Assembly (NCBI GenBank): GCA_946478985.1
Contig: CAMLDZ010000008.1
Span: 1-56,438, forward strand
Source: an uncultured Solimonas sp.
GTDB lineage: Bacteria; Pseudomonadota; Gammaproteobacteria; Nevskiales; Nevskiaceae
DNA length: 56,438 nucleotides
Reading direction: 5' to 3'
Below, in pieces: positions 1 through 7,982 of the stretch. The notes beneath the pieces were generated by a model that was given only the letters and a program-made list of their open reading frames with translations, did not search any database and was not told the origin of the DNA. Position 1 is the stretch's first letter. Each line of letters opens with the position of its first letter. A program made the position numbers and the translations under genes.

Positions 1-630
1 GTGGTGAACGCCGCGCAGGCGCGCCTGATCGAGGATCTCAAGCAGCAGGGCATCACCGAGCCCGCGGTGCTGGCGGCGTTGGCCAAGGTGCCGCGCGAGG
101 CTTTCGTCGACGATGCGCTCAAGCGTCGCGCCTACGAGAACAACGCGCTGCCGATCGGCCACGCGCAGACCATCTCGCAGCCGCTGGTGGTCGCGCACAT
201 GACGCAGGCGCTGACGCGCGCGCGCAAGCTCGATCGCGTGCTGGAAATCGGTACCGGCAGCGGCTACCAGACCGCGGTGCTGGCCGAGCTGGTCGGCACC
301 GTCTTCACCGTCGAGCGCATCAAGCCGCTGTCGGAGCTGGCGCGCACGCGGCTGTCGGGCCTGGGCTACCGCAACATCCATTTCGGCTACGCCGACGGCA
401 TGCGCGGCTGGCTGCCGTACGCGCCGTACGAGGGCATCCTTGTCACCGCCGGTGCCGAACAGATTCCGCCGGCGCTGGTGGAGCAGCTCGGCCCCGGCGG
501 CCGGCTGATCATTCCGGTCGGGCCGCAGGGACGGCAGTCGCTGAAGCTGGTCGAGCGGCGCGGCTCCAGCGTGCGCGAGGAAGACCTCGGCTGGGTCAGC
601 TTCGTGCCGCTGCTGCCCGGCAAAATCTAG
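1..630 (+). CDS. pcm: Protein-L-isoaspartate O-methyltransferase
   Basis: Methylates L-isoaspartyl residues in damaged proteins with SAM, starting their repair in the cytosol. The SAM-binding motif I is visible as LEIGTGSGYQTA at about residues 81-92, after the family signature ALPIGHAQTISQP (about 49-61). At 209 residues it matches the usual bacterial length of about 208-225, so little or nothing is missing. It opens with two GTG codons at base 1, and a start just outside the window cannot be excluded. It heads pcm-dedA-nlpD on one strand, an order common in Gammaproteobacteria, where surE normally lies just upstream. Confidence 0.93.
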   Translation: MVNAAQARLIEDLKQQGITEPAVLAALAKVPREAFVDDALKRRAYENNALPIGHAQTISQPLVVAHMTQALTRARKLDRVLEIGTGSGYQTAVLAELVGTVFTVERIKPLSELARTRLSGLGYRNIHFGYADGMRGWLPYAPYEGILVTAGAEQIPPALVEQLGPGGRLIIPVGPQGRQSLKLVERRGSSVREEDLGWVSFVPLLPGKI

Positions 631-649
631 AACTCAAACACGGGCGCGC

Positions 650-1249
650 ATGCAGACGTTCATCAGCTGGATAGAAGCCTACGTCGCGCATCTCGGCTAT
701 GCCGAAATCTTCCTGCTGATGGCGCTGGAGTCCAGCCTGTTTCCGGTGCCGTCGGAGCTGGTGATGATTCCGGCCGGCTACCTGGTGGCCACCGGCGAAC
801 TCAATCCGGTGCTGGCGGTGCTGTCCGGCGCACTCGGCTCGCTGCTCGGCGCCAGCGCCAACTACCTGCTCGGTCGTTACGCCGGCCGTGCCTTCCTGTT
901 GCGCTATGGCCGCTGGTTCCTGATCGACGAGGCCAAGTACCGCGAGGCCGAGCGGCTGTTCCTGCGCAACGCACGGCTGGCGACCTTCATCGGCCGGCTG
1001 ATCCCGGTGATCCGCCATCTGATCTCGCTGCCGGCCGGCGTGTTCGGCATGCCGCTCATGCCGTTCGTGTGGCTGACCACGCTCGGTGCCGGGCTATGGT
1101 GCGCCGTGCTGGTCGCGATCGGTTACTGGTTCGGCGAGTCGGCGGCTGAGGCGATGCGCCACTACTCGAATGAATTCGGCCTGGTCGCCTGTGCAGTGGT
1201 GGCCGTGCTGCTGCTGCGCTTTGTGCTCAAAGGACGGCGACGCGCTTGA
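650..1249 (+). CDS. DedA family inner-membrane protein
   Basis: A 199-residue multi-spanning membrane protein of the DedA/VTT (SNARE-associated) family, whose members support envelope homeostasis, probably as lipid scramblases or undecaprenyl-phosphate transporters. Visible family features are the acidic-proline motif ESSLFPVPSELVMIPAG near the N terminus, a glycine-rich GALGSLLGASANYLLGRYAG segment, and the amphipathic arginine motif FIGRLIPVIRHLISLPAG (about 123-140), followed by C-terminal membrane segments and a basic tail. It resembles the YqaA-like branch that sits between pcm and nlpD. Its stop codon overlaps the next start (TGATG), suggesting coupled translation. The exact substrate cannot be read from sequence. 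Confidence 0.88.
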   Translation: MQTFISWIEAYVAHLGYAEIFLLMALESSLFPVPSELVMIPAGYLVATGELNPVLAVLSGALGSLLGASANYLLGRYAGRAFLLRYGRWFLIDEAKYREAERLFLRNARLATFIGRLIPVIRHLISLPAGVFGMPLMPFVWLTTLGAGLWCAVLVAIGYWFGESAAEAMRHYSNEFGLVACAVVAVLLLRFVLKGRRRA

Positions 1250-2037
1250 TGACACTCCTGGCGATGCGACGGACCCTGGTGGCGGCCCTGCTGGCCGGGC
1301 TGCTGCAGGGCTGCGCCGGATGGTCGAGCTGGGAGGACGACGCGGCCAAGGGGCCGCCGGTGAAACCCGAGCGGATGATCGGCCCTGGCGAGTATCTGGT
1401 GCAGCGTGGCGACACCGTCTACCAGATCGCTTTCCGCAACAGCGTCGACTACCGCGAGCTGGCGCGCTGGAACCAGATCGGCAGCGACTACCGCATCTAT
1501 CCCGGCCAGATCCTGCGGCTCAAGCCGCCGCGCAACGAGCCGCAGCGCCAGCAGGTCGGCGAAATCCGCTCGCAGAGCGTCGACGATGCCGAAGTGGTGA
1601 AGCCGCGCCCGGTTGCCGCCGATGCACCGCCGCTGGTCAGCGCGCCGGCTGCGGCGCCCCGCGCCGAGAGTCGCTACAAGTGGGTGTGGCCGAGCAAGGC
1701 GGCGGTCGGGCGTGCCTACGGCCAGCAGGGCAACAAGGGTCTGGATTTCTACGGCAGCGAAGGGCAGTCCGTGCTCGCCGCCGCGCCGGGCCGCGTCGTC
1801 TACAGCGGCAACGCGCTGCAGGGCTACGGCGAGCTGATCATCATCAAGCACGACGAAGACATGCTCTCCGCCTACGGCTACAACCGCCGCCGCCACGTCA
1901 AGGAAGGCGATGTCGTCACCGCCGGCCAGCCGATCGGCGAGATGGGCCTGGGCCCGGAAAACAAGCCGCTGCTGCACTTCGAGATCCGCGACAAGGGCCA
2001 GCCGACCGATCCGCTGCAGCGTCTGCCGAAGCGATAG
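1249..2037 (+). CDS. nlpD: NlpD-like lipoprotein: LysM and degenerate M23 domains
   Basis: Putative murein hydrolase activator, expected to be an outer-membrane lipoprotein that activates the amidase AmiC during septal peptidoglycan splitting. The N terminus is a lipoprotein signal with lipobox Leu-Gln-Gly-Cys (Cys22 from the ATG at 1249). A LysM peptidoglycan-binding domain follows at about 48-92 ([18 protein letters not shown]), then a linker and an M23 fold. The M23 zinc ligands are mostly replaced: NKGLDFYG where active enzymes have His, SAYGYN for SAYGHN, and LLHFEIR for HLHFEIR. That degeneration is what NlpD/EnvC activators show. TTG at 1246 and ATG at 1264 are other possible starts. 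No rpoS follows, unlike in many relatives. Confidence 0.88.
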   Translation: MTLLAMRRTLVAALLAGLLQGCAGWSSWEDDAAKGPPVKPERMIGPGEYLVQRGDTVYQIAFRNSVDYRELARWNQIGSDYRIYPGQILRLKPPRNEPQRQQVGEIRSQSVDDAEVVKPRPVAADAPPLVSAPAAAPRAESRYKWVWPSKAAVGRAYGQQGNKGLDFYGSEGQSVLAAAPGRVVYSGNALQGYGELIIIKHDEDMLSAYGYNRRRHVKEGDVVTAGQPIGEMGLGPENKPLLHFEIRDKGQPTDPLQRLPKR

Positions 2038-2074
2038 CGGCGCCGCCCGGCATGCCGCCCACGCTCCTGCGAAC

Positions 2075-3163
2075 CTAGGCTGCCACCCGCGCTGCCGAAC
2101 TCGTCGGCCTGCCGGAAAAGTCCAGCCAGCGCTGCCGCTCCAGGTCGAACAGCTTGCAGCGTCGTGCGGTGGCGAAGTACCAGCGCCACGAGAACGGCTG
2201 GACGATGATCCGCCCCGGCAATGCCGCCTCCAGCGTGCGTTGGGCATCGCCGAGCCGATACAGCGGGATGCCCATGTCCACGTGGTGCGCGGTGTGCTCC
2301 ATGATCTCGTGCGTGGCGGCGCCGAGGCCGTACGGGAACTGGATGTGCACCGTCGTCGACACGAACGGCATCGCCGCCGCCCAGGCCTGTTTGTCGGCGT
2401 ACCAGCGCACCTGCGGATGCGTGTGGTGCAGGTAGACGACCAGGCCGATCATCGTGTTCCAGGCCAGGAACGGCAGCACGAAGCCGCAGCCGATCAACAG
2501 CGCCACCGACTGCTGCGTCAGCGTCGCCAGCGCGTAGAGCCCGCCGATCCACGCTGCCGCGGCGGCGCTGACCAGCAGGCAATCCCAGAAGAAGGCGCGG
2601 CGCTGGGCCTTGAGATAGCGCTGCCGCGGAAAGTACATGCGCAGCCACCAGATCTCGATCAGGTAGTAGAGCCCCGGCGCCCAGCCGCTGCGGTAGATGC
2701 GCTCCAGGCGCTGTCGCCAGCGCGGCAGCGCGCGGTATTCGTCCGCCGTCAGCGGCGCCCAGACGAAGTCGAAGCCCTTGAGGTTGGTGTAGCCATGGTG
2801 AACGACGTTATGGCCGACCTCCCAGAGACTGTATGGCGTCAGCGACGGCAGGAACACCAGCCGGCCGAGCCAGCGGTTGAGCGCCTTGTGGGCGGTAAAG
2901 CTCTGGTGGCAGGCATCGTGGCCGAGGATGAACAGGCGGCCGATCACGAAGCCGCAGAGCAGCGCCAGGCTCAGCTTCAGCCAGAGCGGCTGCGCGCCGA
3001 CGATGCCGGCCTGCAGCGCCACGAACAGCGCCAGATCGAGCGCGACCAGCCACAGTGCGCGGGCGGTGCTGCGCCGGCGCGCGCCGGCGAGCCAGTCGCG
3101 GATCGTCTTGCGCGGCGGGATCGCATCGCTCAGGCGGCCCCTGCGAGGGCGGGAGACGGTCAT
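2075..3163 (-). CDS. Membrane fatty acid desaturase
   Basis: Di-iron acyl-lipid or acyl-CoA desaturase that would introduce a double bond into membrane fatty acids. The histidine boxes that bind iron are all present: HDACH at residues 82-86, HNVVHH at 118-123, HHTHP at 246-250 and EHTAHH at 289-294. Hydrophobic segments at about 35-80, 190-215 and 220-245 fit the usual four-helix membrane topology. The length of 362 residues is typical. It is a single gene convergent with nlpD and divergent from alaC. The regioselectivity cannot be read from sequence. A strong hairpin lies just upstream of its start (3179-3198). Confidence 0.86.
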   Translation of the reverse strand: MTVSRPRRGRLSDAIPPRKTIRDWLAGARRRSTARALWLVALDLALFVALQAGIVGAQPLWLKLSLALLCGFVIGRLFILGHDACHQSFTAHKALNRWLGRLVFLPSLTPYSLWEVGHNVVHHGYTNLKGFDFVWAPLTADEYRALPRWRQRLERIYRSGWAPGLYYLIEIWWLRMYFPRQRYLKAQRRAFFWDCLLVSAAAAAWIGGLYALATLTQQSVALLIGCGFVLPFLAWNTMIGLVVYLHHTHPQVRWYADKQAWAAAMPFVSTTVHIQFPYGLGAATHEIMEHTAHHVDMGIPLYRLGDAQRTLEAALPGRIIVQPFSWRWYFATARRCKLFDLERQRWLDFSGRPTSSAARVAA

Positions 3164-3178
3164 GGCTCGGGCATCGTC

Positions 3179-3198
3179 GGCGCCCGGAAGCGGGCGCC
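3179..3198 (-). other. Perfect hairpin in the desaturase 5' leader
   Basis: GGCGCCCG and CGGGCGCC arms (3179-3186 and 3191-3198) enclose a four-base loop. On the minus-strand transcript the loop is CUUC and the stem ends about 15 bases before the start codon, so it would occlude or flank the ribosome-binding region. No T run follows on either strand, so it is not a terminator. Confidence 0.45.
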
Positions 3199-3341
3199 AA
3201 GAATGCTAGGCGCGCGGATACCGCCGCTGATTGACGGCGGTCATGGCGCGGATGCGGCAAGCGTCCTGCCGCGATGGTGGAAATGCCCCGCCGGCCCGGC
3301 GCAAACCTTGATCGGACAAGGGTTTGGCCGCCGTCCGGTGC

Positions 3342-3370
3342 TTGCGGGGCGGGGCCTGACTTGCTTTAAT
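3342..3370 (+). promoter_or_regulatory. Candidate sigma70 promoter for alaC-hom-thrC
   Basis: TTGCGG (3342-3347), a 17-base spacer and TTTAAT (3365-3370). The -10 matches five of six consensus bases and the -35 three of six. It lies about 100 bases before the alaC start in a locally AT-richer patch. Confidence 0.4.
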
Positions 3371-3469
3371 ACCGCCCCTTTTTTGCTGCCCGCCTGTCCA
3401 AGCTCCGCGGTCCGCCAGCGCAAGCGGCGCGCCTCGCCAGTTTCACCCCGCCACCGAAGGACTTCCCTC

Positions 3470-4702
3470 GTGAAAGCCGTCTTCCCGCGCATTGAGCGCC
3501 TGCCTCCCTACGTCTTCAACATCGTTGGCGATCTGAAGAAGGCAGCCCGAGCTCGTGGCGATGACGTCATCGATTTCTCGATGGGCAATCCGGACCAGCC
3601 GACGCCCAAGCACATCCTCGACAAGCTGGTCGAGGCATCCGTGCGCGGCACCGATTCGGACTACGTCAAGCCCGAACTGCATGACGAGGATGGCACCCAC
3701 ACGCACCGCTACTCGGTGTCCAAGGGCATTCCGCGGCTGCGCCGGGCGATCAGCCGCTGGTACAAGACGCGCTACGACGTCGACCTCAATCCGGAATCCG
3801 AAGTCATCGCCACCATCGGCTCCAAGGAAGGCCTCGCGCACCTGGCGTTCGCCACGCTCGGCGCCGGCGACGTGGTGCTGGTGCCCAATCCCGCGTACCC
3901 GATCCACCCGTACGGCGTGGTACTGGCCGGCGCCGACGTGCGCCACGTGCGGATGACGCCCGACGTCGATTTCTTCGAAGAGCTGCAGAAGGCCATCAAG
4001 GAATCGTGGCCGGCGCCCAAGATGCTGATCCTCAACTTCCCCGGCAATCCGACCACGCAGTGCGTGGAGCTGGATTTCTTCGAGAAGGTGGTGCAGATCT
4101 GCCGCGAGAACGAGATCTGGCTGATCCACGACCTGGCCTACGCCGACATCGTTTTCGACGGCTACACCGCGCCCAGCGTGATGCAGGTGCCGGGCGCCAA
4201 GGACGTGGCGGTGGAGTTCTTCACGCTGTCCAAGAGCTACAACATGCCCGGCTGGCGTGTCGGCTTCATGGTCGGCAACCCGACGCTGGTCGGCGCGCTG
4301 GCACGCATCAAGAGCTACCTCGACTACGGCATGTTCACGCCGATCCAGGTCGCCGCGATCGCCGCGCTCGAAGGCCCGCAGCAGTGCGTGGCCGAGATCC
4401 GCCACATGTACCAGCAGCGCCGCGACGTGCTCTGCGACGGACTCAATGCCGCCGGCTGGAAGGTCGAGAAGCCCAAGGCGACGATGTTCGTCTGGGCCGA
4501 GATTCCGGAGCCGTTCAAGCGCCTCGGCTCGCTGGAGTTCTCCAAGCGCTTGATGGAGGAGGCCAAGGTCGCGGTGTCGCCGGGCATCGGCTTCGGCGAG
4601 TACGGCGACACGCACGTGCGCTTTGCGCTGATCGAGAACGAGCAGCGCACCCGCCAGGCGGTCCGCGGCATCAAGAAATTTCTCAAAGAGGCCAAGGTAT
4701 GA
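3470..4702 (+). CDS. alaC: Alanine transaminase AlaC-type (class I/II aminotransferase)
   Basis: PLP-dependent aminotransferase expected to interconvert pyruvate and alanine with glutamate as donor. It is nearly collinear with E. coli AlaC as I recall that sequence: [38 protein letters not shown] and the PLP-lysine motif [14 protein letters not shown] are all present. The GTG at 3470 gives 410 residues and places the conserved [10 protein letters not shown] at the N terminus; a longer open frame upstream has no family similarity. Between residues about 58 and 76 there is an extra acidic segment ([15 protein letters not shown]) where relatives have only a short RPDTH turn. The stop overlaps the hom start (ATGA). 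Confidence 0.85.
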   Translation: MKAVFPRIERLPPYVFNIVGDLKKAARARGDDVIDFSMGNPDQPTPKHILDKLVEASVRGTDSDYVKPELHDEDGTHTHRYSVSKGIPRLRRAISRWYKTRYDVDLNPESEVIATIGSKEGLAHLAFATLGAGDVVLVPNPAYPIHPYGVVLAGADVRHVRMTPDVDFFEELQKAIKESWPAPKMLILNFPGNPTTQCVELDFFEKVVQICRENEIWLIHDLAYADIVFDGYTAPSVMQVPGAKDVAVEFFTLSKSYNMPGWRVGFMVGNPTLVGALARIKSYLDYGMFTPIQVAAIAALEGPQQCVAEIRHMYQQRRDVLCDGLNAAGWKVEKPKATMFVWAEIPEPFKRLGSLEFSKRLMEEAKVAVSPGIGFGEYGDTHVRFALIENEQRTRQAVRGIKKFLKEAKV

Positions 4703-6018
4703 CGCCGCTCAAAGTCGGGGTGATGGGCCTCGGCACCGTCGGCCAGGGCGTGGTCCGCCTGCTGGCTACCAACGCCGAGGAGATCGCCCGCCGCGTCGGC
4801 CGCCCGCTCGTCGTCACGCACGCCTCCGTCCGCGATCCCAGGCGCGCCCGCGATTGCGACACCGCCGGCATCATCCTGGTTGACGATCCGGCGCAGATCG
4901 CCCGCGAGGCGGACGTCGATATCGTCGTCGAGGCGATCGGCGGCATCAGTCCGGCGCGCGAGCTGATCGAGGCCGCGCTGGCGCGCGGCAAGCCGGTGGT
5001 CACCGCCAACAAGGCCCTGCTCGCCGAGGACGGCGACCGCATCTTCGCCAAGGCCCGCGCGGCCGGCGTCAGCGTCGCCTACGAGGCGGCGGTGGCCGGC
5101 GGCATCCCGGTCATCAAGGCGATCCGCGAAGGCCTGGCCGGCAATCGCATCGAGCGCCTGGCCGGCATCATCAACGGCACCTGCAACTACATCCTCACGC
5201 AGATGCAGGCCAAGGGCGAGAGCTTCGCCGACGCGCTCAAGGCCGCGCAGAAGCTCGGCTACGCCGAAGCGGACCCGACTTTCGACATCGAAGGCTTCGA
5301 CGCCGCCCACAAGCTGACCATCCTCGCCAGCATCGCCTACGGCATGCCGCTCAATGCCAAGGCGGTGTCGGTCGAAGGCATCACCGGCGTCACCGCGCAG
5401 GACATCGCGCTGGCGCAGACGCTCGGCTACCGCATCAAGCTGCTCGGCATCGCCAAGCGCGGCAGTCATGCCAACAGCGACCGTGTCGAGCTGCGCGTGC
5501 ACCCGACGCTGATTCCGGAGCAGGCCTTGCTGGCCAAGGTCGACGGCGTGCTCAATGCCGTCGTCGTGCAGGGCAACGCGGTCGGCGAAGTCGGCTTCTA
5601 CGGCCGCGGCGCCGGTGGCGATGCGACTGCTTCGGCGATCGTAGCGGACCTCGTCGATCTGGCCCGCGCGATCGGCGCCGATCCGCGCCATGCCGTGCCG
5701 GCGCTGGCGTTCCAGCCGGACGCCGTGCGGCCGCTGCCGGTGCTGCCGATGGCCGAGGTCGAGAGCGCGTTCTACCTGCGCCTCAAGGTCGCCGACGAGC
5801 CGGGCGTGCTGTCGCAGCTGACGGCGATCCTCGCCGAGCACGACATCAGCATCGAAGCGATCCTGCAGCGCGAGCCGCAGGGCGAAGAGGATGCGCATGT
5901 GGCGCTGATCACCTCGGTGGTGCAGCAGCAGCGCTTCGATCATGCCGTCGCGCAGATCCGCGGGCTGCCGTTCGTGCGTGACGACATCGCGCAGCTGCGC
6001 GTCGAAAAGTTCGGCTGA
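4699..6018 (+). CDS. hom: Homoserine dehydrogenase
   Basis: Reduces aspartate semialdehyde to homoserine with NAD(P)H, the branch point to threonine and methionine. An N-terminal Rossmann motif ([14 protein letters not shown]), the substrate segment [10 protein letters not shown] and the homoserine dehydrogenase signature (from [14 protein letters not shown] through NGTCNYIL to [11 protein letters not shown]) are clear. A C-terminal ACT domain (about residues 355-430, [20 protein letters not shown]) would give threonine feedback control. It is monofunctional (439 residues, no aspartokinase domain). The ATG overlaps the alaC stop by four bases. It is followed by an acetyltransferase gene and then thrC. 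Confidence 0.96.
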   Translation: MTPLKVGVMGLGTVGQGVVRLLATNAEEIARRVGRPLVVTHASVRDPRRARDCDTAGIILVDDPAQIAREADVDIVVEAIGGISPARELIEAALARGKPVVTANKALLAEDGDRIFAKARAAGVSVAYEAAVAGGIPVIKAIREGLAGNRIERLAGIINGTCNYILTQMQAKGESFADALKAAQKLGYAEADPTFDIEGFDAAHKLTILASIAYGMPLNAKAVSVEGITGVTAQDIALAQTLGYRIKLLGIAKRGSHANSDRVELRVHPTLIPEQALLAKVDGVLNAVVVQGNAVGEVGFYGRGAGGDATASAIVADLVDLARAIGADPRHAVPALAFQPDAVRPLPVLPMAEVESAFYLRLKVADEPGVLSQLTAILAEHDISIEAILQREPQGEEDAHVALITSVVQQQRFDHAVAQIRGLPFVRDDIAQLRVEKFG

Positions 6019-6025
6019 TGTGGCG

Positions 6026-6661
6026 ATGACACTCTCCGCCGCGCCGACACCCACGCTGATGAAGCTGACGCCGCCGCTGCTCGTCGGCCAGCACGTACGA
6101 CTGGAGCCGCTGCAGTTCTGCCACGCCGAGGCCCTGGTCGAGGCCGGCAGCGACGCGGCGATCTGGACCTGGTTTCCGCAGCCGGCCGCCGACGCGCAGG
6201 CGATGCGCGAGTTCGTGCAGACCGGCCTGACCTGGCAGATGGCCAAGACCGCGCTGGTGTTCGTGCAGATCGATACGCGCACCGGCAAGATCGTCGGCAG
6301 CACGCGGCTGGCGCAGATCGACACGGTCAACCGCCGCGCCGAGATCGGCTGGACCTGGCTGGCGCCGTCGGCGCAGCGCACTGCCATCAATACCGAAGCC
6401 AAGTATCTGCTGCTGCGCCATGCCTTCGAGGCGCTCGGCCTGATGCGCGTCGAGTTCAAGACCGACGTCCTCAACGAGCCGTCGCGCCGCGCGCTGGCGC
6501 GGATCGGCGCCACCGAGGAAGGCATCTTCCGCCGCCACATGATCACCGCCTCCGGACGGGTCCGCGACAGCGTCTGGTTCAGCGTCGTCGACGTCGAATG
6601 GCCGGCGGTCAAGGCCCGGCTCGAAACCCTGCTCGCGCAGCCGTATCCGCGCGCCGCCTGA
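6026..6661 (+). CDS. GNAT family N-acetyltransferase (RimJ/RimL-like)
   Basis: Predicted acetyl-CoA-dependent transferase of 211 residues, resembling the RimJ/RimL branch that acetylates protein N termini or small amines. Typical signs are LLVGQHVRLEPLQFCHAEAL at the start, IVGSTRLAQIDTVNRRAEIGWTWL in the middle, and the C-terminal ALGLMRVEFKTDVLNEPSRRALARIGATEEGIFRRH. The substrate is unknown. It lies between hom and thrC, only 7 bases after hom and 18 before thrC, so it is probably co-transcribed with the threonine genes. I chose the ATG at 6026; ATG at 6059 is an alternative. Confidence 0.8.
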   Translation: MTLSAAPTPTLMKLTPPLLVGQHVRLEPLQFCHAEALVEAGSDAAIWTWFPQPAADAQAMREFVQTGLTWQMAKTALVFVQIDTRTGKIVGSTRLAQIDTVNRRAEIGWTWLAPSAQRTAINTEAKYLLLRHAFEALGLMRVEFKTDVLNEPSRRALARIGATEEGIFRRHMITASGRVRDSVWFSVVDVEWPAVKARLETLLAQPYPRAA

Positions 6662-6679
6662 TTGCCACAGAGAAACCCC

Positions 6680-7798
6680 GTGACCCGCTATACCGGCCTC
6701 GTCGAACACTACCGCAGCCGTCTGCCGCTGGACCCCCAGGCGCGCGCCATCTCGCTAGGCGAGGGCCGCACGCCACTGATCAGGCTCGAGAACCTGCCGA
6801 AGCGGATCGGCTTCGAGGGCGAGCTGTACGTCAAGTTCGAGGGTCTGAACCCGACCGGTTCGTTCAAGGACCGCGGCATGACGGTGGCCGTCACGCAGGC
6901 CGCGCACGAAGGCGCCAAGGCGATCATCTGCGCCTCCACCGGCAACACCTCGGCGGCGGCGGCGGCCTACGCGGTGCGCGGCGGCCTGACCGCCTTCGTG
7001 CTGATTCCTGACGGCAAGATCGCGCTCGGCAAGCTGGCCCAGGCGGTCGTGCACGGCGCCGTGGTGATCCAGATCCAGGGCAACTTCGACGACGGCATGC
7101 GCCTGGTCAAGGAGATCGGCCAGACCACGCCGGTGGCGATCGTCAACTCGATCAACCCGTACCGCCTGCAGGGCCAGAAGACCGCCGCCTTCGAGATCGT
7201 CGAAGACCTCGGCCGCGCGCCGGACTACCACTGCCTGCCGGTCGGCAACGCCGGCAACATCAGCGCCTACTGGATCGGCTATTCCGAGGCCGCCGGCATC
7301 GCCACCCGCGCCAGCGCACTGCACGCGCAGGGCCGTTTCCTCGACGCGCCGTTCACGCTCAACCGTCCGCGCATGGTCGGCTACCAGGCCGCCGGCGCCG
7401 CGCCGTTCCTGCGCGGCGCGCCGGTCGCCCATCCGGAAACCGTGGCCACCGCGATCCGCATCGGCGATCCGCAGTCCTGGGATCTGGCCTGGATCGCGCA
7501 GAAGGAATCGGACGGCTGGTTCGACGAATACAGCGATGCCGACATCGTCGCCACCCAGAAGCTGCTCGCCGGCAGCGAAGGCGTGTTCTGCGAGCCGGCC
7601 TCGGCGACCTCGCTGTGCGGTGCGATCCGCGACATCAAGGCCGGCAAGATCGCGCAGGGCTCGACCGTGGTCTGCACGCTGACCGGCAACGGTCTCAAGG
7701 ATCCGGACATCGTCATGAAGGACGGCCTGAAGTCGCTGATCCAGGTGCCCGCCGAGCGCGGTGCCGTCGAAAAGGCGCTGCTCGCGCACCTGAAGTAA
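6680..7798 (+). CDS. thrC: Threonine synthase
   Basis: PLP enzyme converting O-phosphohomoserine to threonine, the last step of the pathway whose hom gene lies just upstream. The PLP lysine is Lys63 in GLNPTGSFKDRGM, followed by the serine/threonine-rich CASTGNTSAAAAAYA substrate loop. The glycine-rich phosphate cup for the cofactor is PVGNAGNISAYW. GTG at 6680 gives the family-typical start VTRYTGLVEHYRSRLP and 372 residues, as in class I short threonine synthases. A TTG at 6662 would add six residues but is not supported. It is the last gene before a palindromic repeat. Confidence 0.94.
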   Translation: MTRYTGLVEHYRSRLPLDPQARAISLGEGRTPLIRLENLPKRIGFEGELYVKFEGLNPTGSFKDRGMTVAVTQAAHEGAKAIICASTGNTSAAAAAYAVRGGLTAFVLIPDGKIALGKLAQAVVHGAVVIQIQGNFDDGMRLVKEIGQTTPVAIVNSINPYRLQGQKTAAFEIVEDLGRAPDYHCLPVGNAGNISAYWIGYSEAAGIATRASALHAQGRFLDAPFTLNRPRMVGYQAAGAAPFLRGAPVAHPETVATAIRIGDPQSWDLAWIAQKESDGWFDEYSDADIVATQKLLAGSEGVFCEPASATSLCGAIRDIKAGKIAQGSTVVCTLTGNGLKDPDIVMKDGLKSLIQVPAERGAVEKALLAHLK

Positions 7799-7808
7799 GC
7801 CTGCTTTT

Positions 7809-7905
7809 CCCTCACCCAGCCCCTCTCCCGCAAGCGGGAGAGGGGCTTTTCTGCTTTCCCTTCTCCCGCTTGCGGGAGAAGGTGGCGCGCAGCGCCGGAT
7901 GAGGG
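7809..7905. repeat. Palindromic intergenic repeat, copy 1
   Basis: A 97-base element bounded by inverted ends CCCTCA and TGAGGG. It contains two strong hairpins built on CTCTCCCGC/GCGGGAGAG and TTCTCCCGC/GCGGGAGAA, then GGTGGCGCGCAGCGCCGGA. Copy 2 at 14125-14218 shares nearly the whole element. It resembles the REP or MITE-like intergenic palindromes of Xanthomonas and Pseudomonas relatives. A more degenerate hairpin (AAGCCCCTGCGCGGCGAGGGGCTT, about 7940-7965) lies just after it. Confidence 0.85.
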
Positions 7906-7982
7906 CACGCGCGCAGCGCGACGAGCCACCCTTCACCCCAAGCCCCTGCGCGGCGAGGGGCTTTCAGCAATGATTGCGCGCG

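Larger units (their letters stand above)
3164..3469. other. Intergenic region between desaturase and alaC
   Basis: No plausible gene in these 306 bases. It holds a perfect 8-bp hairpin beside the desaturase start, a second hairpin (7-bp arms 3220-3226 and 3235-3241, 8-base loop) and a sigma70-like promoter candidate reading toward alaC (3342-3370). The stretch 3350-3390 is locally T-rich. Confidence 0.5.

Noticed and set aside
1249..2037. NlpD-like protein as an active M23 endopeptidase
   Set aside because: The zinc-binding histidines are replaced at several positions, so an activator role is more likely.
1910..3469. Open frame on the plus strand running into alaC from inside nlpD
   Set aside because: The family similarity starts exactly at GTG 3470; the upstream part is antisense to the desaturase and has no recognisable domain.
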